In this document: one piece after another, positions 12,501 through 24,900 of the stretch
Layout: each line of letters starts with the position of its first letter
How positions within the stretch are numbered: position 1 is the first letter of the stretch
NCBI RefSeq assembly: GCF_003265705.1
Contig: NW_020312966.1
Location: 24,870,896-24,934,895, forward strand
DNA from: Callorhinus ursinus
Lineage: Eukaryota > Chordata > Mammalia > Carnivora > Otariidae
DNA length: 64,000 nucleotides
Direction: 5' to 3'
Translations under genes and position numbers: made by a program
Notes under the pieces: generated by a model
Told to the model about the DNA's origin: nothing
The model's input: the letters and a program-made list of their open reading frames with translations, nothing else
The model's database searches: none

Positions 12501-15500
12501 AAGTTATAAATTACCTTAAATGTCCAATATATTTCCACATGTAACAATTTCCCTGTCATTCAGTTTTAAGTGTTACTGAATTCACTTTTTGATGTTCTTT
12601 TAAACCTAGTAATTATTTACTATTATGTTGTTCAGTTTGTAAATATATGTGATCTTTTTAGAAATCCTATTTGTATTAGTTGTGATGTTATTGCACTTAG
12701 GTTTTCTATAGAATATCGATCCTTTGAAATCTAATTTACCATCTATCCCCAGTGGAAGAACCGAGCCACATCACTGAACTTGCCAGTATAGGCAACTGAC
12801 GGTCTAAAATGTTATTTCTTATTTTCAAAATATGTGTGGATTTTTCTGCTTATCTATTCTGTCTTTGATTTCTATCATAATTTAATTGTGATTGGAGGAC
12901 ACATTCTGTGTAATTACAGTCCTGTTACAATTGCTGGAATTTACATAGTAGCACAGTATGTAGTCAATTTTTACAAATGTTCTAGGACACCTTGAAAGGA
13001 ATGAGGATTCTGTGGTTGTTGAGTGGGGCGTTCCATGACTGTCAATTAGGCCAAGTATGTTAATTGTATTGCTCAACTCTTTTATATTTTTACAGATTTT
13101 TTTCTCCCTGCTGCAACAATTATTACAAGTGATGCATTAAAATCTTTCACTATAGCTATCTTTGTGTCTCTTAATGGTTTGGTTTTGTGGTTACACTAGG
13201 GTGCACAGCAGGTTAGCTGGGAGCTGGGCTCTACATCTCCTCATCCCCAGATCCTGGATGGTAGAGATGCAGTCGCCATTCTCATTGTTACAAGTTGCTA
13301 TGTCAAGAAGAGAATGACCTCCTGCCTCTTAAACTTCTCTTCAGAATTAACACATATAACTTGTGTCATTGGCCAAGCACATCTCATGTGTCATTGGCCA
13401 AAATAACGTGCATGAATACATTTAACTTCTCGCAAGTGGGAAACTGCCAAGAGAAGAACCAGAAAAAAATAATTTTTAATTATGTTTTTAAAAGATTTTA
13501 TTTATTTATTTAGCAGAGAGAGAGAGAGAGAGAGAGAGAGAGCACACAAGCAAGGTGAGGGGTAGAGGGAGAAGCAGACTCTCCACTGAGCAGGAAGCCC
13601 GATGCACGGCTCCATCCCAGGACCCTGGGATCGTGACCTGAGCCAAAGGCAGACGCTTCACCGACTGAGCCCCCCAGGTGTCCCCAGAAAAAATTATTGT
13701 TGCAATAAGTAGCTGCAATAATTAGCTCCTAGTTCACCATTCTCGTCATGAAATATCTGATTCACTCACCTTACTCCACACAGAGCACACTAATCAAGGC
13801 AGACCACTCCAAAAGCCCCCCGGTCCCTACATTGTCACTTCAGGACCTGATCAAAGAACACTCAAGTGCACCCCGAGAGGTAGCTCTCAAAATGTCCCCC
13901 GAGCAGGGTGCCGGCATTACTGTAAACCTATAGCTACCGTCTGCACCCTGGTCTTCCTTTTCTGAAAGGAAGTGTTTACGACTAATGGATGGCGGTGCTG
14001 CCGCAGTACACAGCCTGATGGAGTACAGTGCCCCTGATGTGGAGGGTCGTTGCGCATGATCGCCCCGATGAAGACAGGACACAGTCTGCACTTTGCACTT
14101 GAGGTCATAACGAGGTGGGAGCCCGGGTCCTGACGGAGAAAGTGAAATCGTTCCACCCGCCCCGGGGAGAGTGAACTGAACGTTTGGTGGCCGGAGGAGT
14201 GAACCGATGTGACATTTTTGGTCCTCCTTCATGGCGCTCCACAGCCCCCCTGAAGTCAAGGTTAGCCGTGATTGCTTTGGACCATGACCCGGAGCAGAAG
14301 GGTAAAGAGCCCCTGCCCCTCACTGCACCCTCCGCTCTGCCTCGGTGACTGGGAGGGCTTAGAGGACCGGCTCTCCCCAGTTACCCCATCGGCTGACTCG
14401 AGTGGATCTACCAGTTGAGAAAGAAAGACCTCTGTAGTTTTTGCTGCTGGGATTTGGGCTTGTTAGCAGTGCTGCCATGTCTATCAAATTTGTTTTTAAA
14501 CTTCAGTTTTAGTCCTTTTTTTCTCACATATTCTATGTGACTTCCTATAGTTCGAGCCTCCTACGGAGAATATCAAGCTTCACTTACCCTTCCCCGTGCA
14601 GTGTACGCGAGCTGGTGGCACCAGTCTGACTTGTCTTTGGGGTCCCTTTCTCCTGTCACTGTTATTTGCTCTTTGTTCTGCTGGTTTCCCCCCATTTTGC
14701 TGTGTCTCCGTCATGTGCCTGGTTATCTTTTGTTGTATGCAGAAGATTGTACTTAAAAAACGATTTCGGGTGACAGTCGGGTTGGTGATGCCTCTCCCCA
14801 AAGTGCTGTTTTTGTTTGCCTCCTGCTGACTCCTCTGGGACACTGTAAGTCCAAGCCCCTTTAAAGTAATATTGGGTATGTTCTGGTCTGCCCAGATGAC
14901 TCAAGCGGACTGTGTGAGGACTGGTTTATTTCTGTTCACGCTTACTCCTTCCGTGCAACTCTTGGAAGGTCTCAGAGTAAAACAAGAGTTAATTTATTGG
15001 GGTCCTCTCCCTTGGCAGACCCTCAAAAGCAGCCAAAAAATCTGCTTTCCTCCGCCCAGTGGAAAATACCCCGTAGTCCTTTGCCTAATTCTTTCACTTC
15101 CAGGCTCCTCTCAGATCTTTCCTGTTAAAGTTTTCCATCTCTCTGGTTCTCTGAACCTTCAAAGAAGACTCTTCATATTTTTCCAACCTTTTAAATTGCT
15201 TTTACTAAGAGAATTGACCCAAATTATTTACTTTCATTAGTGGAATCAGAAACCACTAATTCTCCTCTTAGCTGTATTTCTTCTGAAATTTTTTATTTCA
15301 ATTTTTCTCTTTTTAATTACCAGAGGTTAGATTTAGTTCTCTGTCAAATCTTATGCTTCTACGTATATTTTTGACCCTCTCTTTTGCTCCTTTAAACATG
15401 TGCATAGATTTCCAATATCTCTGAGGATCTGATTCCAAGGTTTTTTTATTCTTCTCTCATGTGACACCTCATTTCTTCACGTGTTTGGTGATTTTTAATT

Positions 15501-18500
15501 GATTGTAAAATTGTTCTCACTAAACCTTTATGCATGAGAAAATCCTAGAGTATGAATTTAGGGTGAGTTTCTCCAGAAAAACCTTACTTGCTTCTACTAG
15601 GCATCTTTGGACTACTCAAAATTCAATGCTTGGCTTATGGCATTTAAAACAAATAGAGTTTGTCTCTCATAGTTCACCTCCCCCTCTGATTTACCCCCCT
15701 TCATTCTTCCCCTTCTGCTATCTTCTTTTTTTTTCTTAACATATCTTGCATTATTTGTTTCAGAGGTACAGATCTGTGATTCAACAGTCTTGCACAATTC
15801 ACAGCGCTCACCATAGCACATACCCTGCCCAATGTCTATCACCCAGCCACCCCATCCCTCCCACCCCCCCACCACTCCAGCAACCCTCAGTTTGTTTCCT
15901 GAGATTAAGAATTCCTCCTATCAGTGAGGTCATATGATACATGCCTTTCTCTGATTGACTTATTTCACTCAGCATAACACCCTCCAGTTCCATCCCACGT
16001 CATTGCAAATGGCAAGCTCTCATTCCTTTTGATGGCTGCATAATATTCCATTGTGTATATACGCACCACATCTTCTTTATCCGTTCATCTGTCAATGGCA
16101 TCTTGGCTCTTTCCACAGTTTGGCTATTGTGGACATTGCTACTATAAACATTGGGGTGCACGGACTCTGAAAAACAAACTGAGGGTTCTAGAGGGGAGGG
16201 GTGTGAGGGGATGGGTATTAACGAGGGCACGTTCTGCCTAGAGCACTGGGCGTTATGCACAAACAATGAATCATGGAACCCTACATCAAAAACTAATGAT
16301 GTAATGTATGGTGATTAACATAACAATAAACAAAATTTAAAGACAAAAAATAAAATAAATAGAGTTTGAATTTGGGCCTCAAACTGTTGGGAAAAATGGT
16401 TCATTGTTCCAGATGTCCAGAAGAGTCTTTATTCAGGTTTTCTTCTCTCTTTGAAGCTGAGGCGGAGACAGACAAGTGTCCTTACTGGGCAGAGACAACT
16501 TTGGACCGTTCTGGAGGCACATTTCCTCCCACCTTGTGAAAGTCCGCAGAGAAGTTAGCTCACCTTAACGCTTGGAAGTCTGCTCGGCATATCCGAGGGA
16601 GTTAAGTGGAAGAACAGGCTGAGTGGGCTCTATATGCAGGGAGAAATCAGCCTGGTCTCCTGGAATCCTGCTTTTCTATCCACTTCTCTGTCCAGGGAGA
16701 TCCCATGGTTACAGTGATTTTTCCTGCCTTTCTGATACCATAAGTACATAGAACATGACGGTAGTGGGCTCTCTTCTTTGAGAAATTTGGCCGTGGTGAA
16801 TGCAGACCATCTCTCCTTGGCCCAAGTCATGGGATAAGGAGCACGTGGAGGAATTGCCTGTATACTGCTACTTCTCAGCTCATAGCTTCTCCTCCAAATA
16901 AACCAAGTTTGCGTATAAGCTACATGGTACTACGTGTGAGGGTGTAGTGCTTTGTGATTACAGATTTATGCCAGCGTTTCCAATCTGACTTTTTTTGTTT
17001 GTTTGTTTTATGAGTGGTTTGGGGATATTATCTCTTATTCTTGATTTGTTCATCACAGCTGAAGTGACAGATCACCCAGCAAGGGTCATGTACCAAGGCA
17101 TTCCAGGGCTTCAGCAGGCATTGACCTCTCTGGGATCAAGCTCTCCCTTTGTTTTTCATCTCTGAAATTTTCTCTTACATCTTTTTCAAGATCAGGTATG
17201 CATTGAAAATGATTGTTTAAATTTGATAGGGCATTTTAGTGTTCTTAAGAGAAGGATTTCAGATAACCTTGTCCACAGCACTTGTCAAAACACAAGCTGA
17301 CCTTTAGAGAGGGGTTTCTTTTGATCACTAATTCTGTTTGCTCCCGATTTTTCATTCCTTTTCTAACAAAACTGTATCTTGTTACTTATATTACCATTCA
17401 CCAGCCAAAATTCCTGTTTGGATCAAGCCACACATTCATTGTTAAAAATCACAGAGGTCTATTTCTGTTCCCAAGACCAATGACTGAACTGTTCCCGGCT
17501 TGACAACTACTTGACATCCAATTAGAAAGAAATTACATTATCTGTAGATTTGGAGGGATGCCTGATCTGACCAAGTTTAATGTGAGCAAATATCTCATTA
17601 CTCACGTCCTGCTGATGTCGTGTCTACAATTGTTTGTATATATATTGCCGCCTCTCTCTGTATAAGTAATATTAGAAAAGTAACCACCCGTGTCTGAAGG
17701 CTTCTTACCTGATTAAGGATTACTCCACACAGAGTAGAAGAAATGAGTCCTCCTATCATCCCAATTACAGCTGTAACTCCTTTAAGAAATCCGTAATAAC
17801 TATGCGAAAAAGAACGGCAGGACACAGATGTAAAGTCAGACAAATGCTGCAGGAAAAGACAACCTAACGAAGTGAAGCTTAAGAGTGATAACTGTTGATT
17901 TCCTAAATTTTTCATTCCTCCTCAAATTCCATTAAAAGTTGAAAAACTATGTGGGTATAAGTAACTTTCCAGTGGCAGTAAAAAATCAGAAAAGTTGGCT
18001 TTAACAGTAAAAACGATTCTGAGATTGAGAGAGAGCCTAGTGGAATGAAAGCCAGCAGGATTAGGAAATCTGTGAATCCAGTTGAGAAATTCAGAAGGTG
18101 ATGTTTATTGGTGATAGGAACTGGTTTGGGGATAATACAAAAGTGAAGGACTCCATCCACCTGGTCTCCTCCCACGGTCCAAGAGCTACGGGCCCAGTGA
18201 TTGTTCCCAGTACTTGGATGAGGAAGCCAGAAGCTTAGCTGCCAAGCAGCTGTGCTCGGCCAGTCCTGGGTACCCAAGCCCAGCTCAGCAGAAGGCAGGG
18301 AAGCCACGGAGAATGATCAACAGAGGAAGGGTCAGATCCAGCAGCCAAAGAGAACAAGGAAGTGCCTTCTGGAGAGCAGAACCAGTGTCTTACCAAGAAA
18401 TTAGTTCTCTCCAGGGCGGGGAGTCTTGCCTTTCCTTTTCAAAAGATTTCACTATTAAAGGTTCTGTGTTTCCTTTTCTTCCCTTTTACGACAGTGAGGG

Positions 18501-18952
18501 TTTTCTGTTTGTTTTGTTCTGTTCGTTTTATTTCCCTAGGTCTATTTTATTCCTATTCTGCCTTCACCTGTTGAATATGGGAGGGAGTATATAGTTTGTC
18601 TATTAGTTTCTCTGTCCCTTAATCAGAGAGGCATCACATACAGACCGAAAGTCCCTGCATGTTGAACCGTATGCAGTCACTGGGTGGAAATTTGATTTGA
18701 TTTTTAGGGGGAGCTGGAGAGTGTGTTCTAATATATAAATAAGAACATTTATGGGTATTAGCAATGATAGGTGCAGATCGGGGCAGAAATCACCAGTTGT
18801 CACCAGAATTGATAGTTGCCCTTTTCATTTTAGCAATAGGACCCCTAGGGTTTTTGTGGGGATAGAGCTACATATGCCATTTGTGAGCCTTTGTCACATT
18901 TGCCTTCATGAGCACCTCTCCCCCATAAAAATATTAAAAATTATATTTTATG

Positions 18953-18996
<44 letters not shown>

Positions 18997-21900
18997 GAGG
19001 GACTTTTCAGTTTCATCTAAATTGTCAGATTTACAGGCACGAAGTTGTTCATAATATTCTGTTATTTCCTTTTTGTCTTCTAAACTTATCATAATGCATG
19101 CTTTTGCATTACTGACATTGATAATTTTTCTCTTTTTCTTAATCACCCTTCATTTTTCCATTACTTTCATTAATTTCCAGAGAACCAACTTTTGACATTG
19201 TTGATTTTATGTATAACGTTTTTGTCCTAATCTTCATAATTTGGGGGGGGGGTTAATTTGCTGCTTTTCTAGCTACTTGAGATAAGAAACATGATTATTG
19301 ATTTTAAGACTTACCTGTTTTTCAATATATGTGTTTAAAGCTATACATTTCTCTCTGGGCATGATTTTTTAAAGATATTTTTATTTATTTGTCAGAGAGA
19401 GAGAGCACAAGCAGAGGGAGCAGGAGAGGGAGGAGCAGGCTTCCTGCTCAGCAGGGAGCCTGATGGGGCCTCGATCCCAGGACCCTGGGATCATGACCTG
19501 AGCCGAAGGCAGACGTTTAACCGACGGAGCCACCCAGGTATCCCTCTCTGGGCATGATTTTAAAAGCATCCCACATGCTTTGAAATGTCCTACTTCATTA
19601 TGATTTAAAGTATTTTCTAATTCCAGTTGTGATTTCTTCGACTTAAACATTACTCTCAAAGCAATGGGGGTTATGTATCTTTTGCTTTAGATGGCAACCT
19701 TAATTCACTGTGATCAAAGAATATATTCTGAATGATTTCAAGCATTTCAAATCAATTGCAGCTTGCTTTATGACCCAGAACATCACCAATTTCAATAACT
19801 GTCCCATAGGCAACTGAAAATAACTTGAATCCTCTCCTTGTTGTGTGCAGTGTGATTTTCCACATATGTCAATCCGGTCAACTCTGTTAATTTTTGTTGT
19901 TGTTCTAGTCATCCATATCCTTACTGATTTTTTTTGTCTACTTCTGTTTTAGTCCAAGCTATTGAAAGAGGCTATGAAAATTTCTTCCTTCATTGTAAAT
20001 TTGTCTAGTTCTTTGAGTTCTCTCAATTCATAATGATTATTAATTAAAGCTGTATTATTGGATTCAAACAGAGATATAATTCTGATAATTTTCCCTTCAC
20101 CATTATGAACTAACACCCTCTATTTCTGGTAGTCTTCCATTTTTTTCTGATACTAACATAGGTATTTCAGGTTTCTCTTGGTTAATATTTGCTTGGACTA
20201 CTTCTTTGTATTCTTTAATTGCATCCTTGCTATATCCTCATGTTTAATGTGTGTCTTTTATTTGCAGGATAGAGCTGCATTTCCTTTATTTTTGACTTTG
20301 ACAATCTTGATAGTTACTTGGAGTATTTCTTCTATGTTAAGCTAATATAATTACTGATATACTTCTGATTATCTGTATCTGTTCACTATTTTGTTTTTGA
20401 CTTCCTCTCTTATATTCCACTTTTTCTTCTAGATTCATCCGTTTTATTTTATTTTTCCTTCTGTGACTTTATTTCAACTGTTCTTTTCAAGCATTGAAGG
20501 TATTATAACATGTACTTTTTGCTTAAGTTTATTATGAATTATACTTTTACTATTTTCTCTATGCCAGAGCTTAGAGCATTTTTAAGATTTTAATATTTTG
20601 ACATTTCTGTTTATTTCCCTCCTGCTCTTTGCATTATTTCATCCTGTATTTTAACTTCTTAACGCAATTTGTTTCAATATGCATTTCAACTCATGTCACT
20701 TTCTGTTGTTTTTATAGATCAATAGTCTCTGCAATTACACACATACTTACCGTCCCTAATTGCTCCTCAGTCTTTCTAACATATTCAGATTTCAATAGGT
20801 ATTTCTTTTTACCTGAACGTTTTCTTTTAGTATTTCCTTTAGTGAAGATCTAAGTGACAGAAGATCTAAGATCTAGGTGACAGTTTCTCTGTTTGTCTGA
20901 AAACATTATTTTGCTTTGATTTTCTAAGAATATTTTCATTAGGCATAAAATTCTAGGTTGACATTTATTTATTTTTTAGCATGTTATAGAGATCGTATCA
21001 TTATCTTCTGGTTTTGATGGTTCCTGTCGGAAAGTCAGATGTCAGGCTTATTATTGTCACTTGAAAGTGACATGCCTTTTTGCTCTAGTTCCTTTTAAGA
21101 TTTTTTTCTTTGTCTTTGGCTTTTGGCATTCTTACCATATATATAATTTACATTTCATCATGTTTGAAATTCACAGAGCTTTGTGCACGTGTGGTTTACT
21201 GTCTTTCGTGACTTTTGAATTATTTGGGCCTGTTTTCTCTTAAAATATTGCTTATGTCACGTTTTAGCTCTCTTTTCCTTCTGAGATTCAAATACAGATT
21301 TGTTAGCCTTTTTACTTCATTCCACATTTCTGTTATGCTCTTTTATTTTTTTTTCCTGTATATTTCAATTTAGATGTTTCTTGTGATATGTCTCCCTATT
21401 TACCAATCTTATTTTCTCATGTGGCTAATTTGTCATTAAACCTATCTATTTTTTTTTAAAGATTTTATTTATTTATTTGAGAGAGAGAGAGAGAGAGAGA
21501 ATGAGAGAGAGAACACGAGAGGGGGGAGGGTCAGAGGGAGAAGCAGACTCCCCGCTGAGCAGGGAGCCTGATGTGGGGCTCGATCCTGGGACTCCAGGAT
21601 CATGACCTGAGCCGAAGGCAGTCGCTTAACCAACTGAGCCACCCAGGCGCCTCAAACCTATCTATTAAGATCTCGATTTCAGGCATTTTATTTTTTCGGT
21701 TCTAAAATTTTCATTTGATTGTTTTTATAGATTCCAATACTGGTCAAATTCTTTATCTTTTCTTCTTGTTTCTTCAGTTTTTCCTGGTTTCTTGGGTATA
21801 TTAATCATAGATATTTCAAAGTTCTTCTTGCCTGATAATTTTAATATCTGTATCAGTTGTAGGACTATTTCTAATGCATTTTGTGGTTATTGATCCCATG

Positions 21901-24900
21901 GCCCTATCCCTTGTCATGCCTACTAATTTTTATTAAATGCTGGACATTTTTAATAAGAGCTCTAGGGACTCCAAGAATATGTTATGCTTTGTAAGAGAAA
22001 ATTCACCCTTTTCTCTAATAGATAGACTTGGAGGGGAGGGAGTGGATCACTTTAATCTAATTAGCAAATGCACTGAGATGAGGCTAGTTTTCAATTTTGA
22101 TAAGACCCAAACCTGTAGTACCTACCCCCCTCACTCCCCCCAGTTCCTTAGGTGTTGCCCTCCATGCTGTTAAATGGAGAGCTTAGTATATCCAGCCAGG
22201 TCCCGCCAGGCCTTGGCAGATCTTGTCTCCTTAGTATAGATAGTATGGCAAATTCTGCCATGCTAGATTTGGCTTAGATTTTTTTTTGCCACTTGCCCCA
22301 TTGAACTTCAGAACTCAACAAATATCTCAAAGAAAGAAACTGACTTTATGTTTAAGTTCCCTTAATTTTCAATGTTGTCACTCCAGCCCTGTGCAACCCA
22401 AACGCTTGACTAATTTCTCTATACATAGCAGCAGACTTGTCCCAGGGCCAAACCTGGATTAGCAGCCTTTTGCCAAATGACCCCAATGAAAAAGTGGCGG
22501 GAACTGTCAGCTCACCTCAGAGGGTCTATCCTCTTGTATCTTCGGTCTTATAGGGCCTCGGCTGCTGTCTGATGCCTTTGAGTGAACACTTTAGGTATTT
22601 TATTTTATTTTTTAAATTTTTAAAGTAATCTCTATATCCAACATGGGGCTCAAAACTTGATCTTGAACAATCCTAAGATCAAGAGTCACATGCTCCACTG
22701 ACTGAGACAGCCAGGCACCCCTACTTTTGGCATTTTATTTGGTCTTTTCAGATGTTCCCCAGCTGGACTGTCAGTCATCCACAGCTGCCCAATCCTATGC
22801 GGAAATTGAACAGTTTTCTCAAATTTTGCTTTACAGTTGTAAAATGTTAGGTACAGAGAAATTTAGAAAATTATATGTTCTAGTGAATTAAAGTAATTCT
22901 TTTTTTTTTTAAAGATTTTTTATTATTTATTTGAGAGAGAGAGAATGAGAGAGAGAGAGCACGAAAGGGAAGAGAGTCAGAGGGAGAAGCAGACCCCCCG
23001 CTGAGCAGGGAGCCCGATGTGGGACTCGATCCCGGGACTCCAGGATCATGACCTGAGCCGAAGGCAGTCTTTTAACCAACTGAGCCACCCAGGCGCCCCG
23101 AATTAAAGTAATTCTTAAAAAATTCTTTATCTCTAGTAATGCATCTGCCTTAAAGTCTACATTGGCTGATGTGGTTTCCTTTATTTTGCTTATAATCAGG
23201 TACATTTTGTTATTGCTTTTATTTCCATCCAGATTAACTCAAAATTTGGAAGATATAGTCCTTTTATATTTTGTGTTTTTCTGATACATTTGACTTAAAT
23301 AGATCCTCATTCTGTTTTTTCCACCTCTTTTATGCTCCTTTTTAAACTTCACTCTTGATTTCTTTTTCATTGGTGTTTTGCAGTATCATCTCCTTTACAC
23401 TTTTACTATCATTCAATAGTTACCCTAGAGATTAAAACATATATTCTTGACTTATTTTAGTCTAACATAAATTAATATTTTTATAAATTCCCATTAATGA
23501 AAGCACCTGAGAACACATTTTCATTTATATCCTCCCATCTTTTGTGCTTTTTATTGTCAGACATTTTAATTTACATATATTTTGTACCCTGCAAGGTATT
23601 GCTTTCCTTTTGTGAATTCAGTAATTATTAGATTTACTCTACTTTTTTTCCTCTCCATCTCTCTTTATTGTTCCTACATTTCTATGCTTCATCTGTGATT
23701 ATTTTGCCTCTGTCCAAAGAATTCCCACTTAAGAAGCTTTCATTGGAGGCCTTTGTTGATGAATTTTCACAATTTGCCTGAAAATATTTTTATATTACCT
23801 TAATTCTTGAAGGAATTTTTGCTCGATATAAACCTCTAATTAATGGTGATTTTACTTTTTTCATATTAGAGATTGGCTCTAGCTTTCACTTTTTTTCTCT
23901 TGAGAAAGCAGCTCCCAGTCTTATTATTTCTTCTTTGAAAGCAATGTGCTTTTGCATGTGGCTGTGTTTAAGAGATCTCTCTTTCTCCCTCCCTGACTTT
24001 CTAGTTTTAGCAATTTTACTACAACAATTCTAGGAGTGGTTTTCTTTATATTTATCCTAGTATATATTCAGTAACTATGACATCTTTAATGACTATGTTC
24101 TCCTCCCAGATTCAGACGTCTTTAGCATGCTGTGGCTGTGAGAAAGGATTTGATCTATTTTTACCAAAAGAGGTGTTTCATTCCGTAGTCAGAGAAATAA
24201 ACAGAATCCTCAGGGTCAAGAATCCTGAGTGCCTTGACAATTCCTCTAAAAAACCGCTACACATCGATAGGATGGAGCAGTTCTTCTGATCTGAGAGTAG
24301 GTGACGTTTTATCGTCTAATTCTCATGCCATTCGGTCTTCAAATGATAGGTACATGACATAGGGAGTGAAAATAAGGTTGTTCTAATGCAGGATAATTTT
24401 CTGGACCACAGTGATCTCTAAATTGGCTTATCCTTCAGCAGCAATAGCTCATACTAAAAGGCATTTTGGAAATTTAAATAGCCATTAAAGTAGACTTTCA
24501 AATTTATTGATTTCATATTTTGGCATACTATGATTTAGTAGAGCCCAAATAAGATTCTGATGTCTGAACTTTACTTCAGGCTCACATGGAGGGGGAAATT
24601 CAAGGGTGTACAATCCATGCAATCAGTCAAAAATAATGAAAAGCAATTAAAGCCTTTTTTGGGGCCTCCATTTGAGAATGTCAAGGCAATGACAGGTTCT
24701 TGTTAATGCATTACAGAACATCTGTAGAGTTCTCTGTGCTTTTCTACTCTTGCTGCCCACCACAGTGATGGCAGCCACTCCATTCTTAGGTCTCTGTCTC
24801 GCTCAGTCTTATTTCCCAGACAATATTATCACAAAATCACCTGTGTGTTTCTTTTTCCTTCCAGACCTTTGTTCCTGCCACCTTTGTTCTGCTCCAACCT

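Larger units (their letters stand above)
9592..17708 (-). other. SLC17A1 last intron (8.1 kb)
   Basis: AT-rich intron with SINEs at 9784, 10676, 11121 and 13476, antisense LINE-1 at 12.1-13.2 kb and a 5'-inverted LINE-1 at 15.66-16.35 kb. 13690-15650 and 16370-17700 show no gene and no repeat I can name. Confidence 0.7.
19100..24150 (-). mobile_element. Long old antisense LINE-1 region, interrupted by SINEs
   Basis: T-rich blocks such as AAATTTGTCTAGTTCTTTGA, TAAAATTCTAGGTTGACATT and TATCTTCTGGTTTTGATGG are typical of antisense old mammalian LINE-1 (ORF2 and 3' UTR). It may be more than one element. SINEs at 19369, 21451, 22604 and 22902 are inserted in it. Confidence 0.6.
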
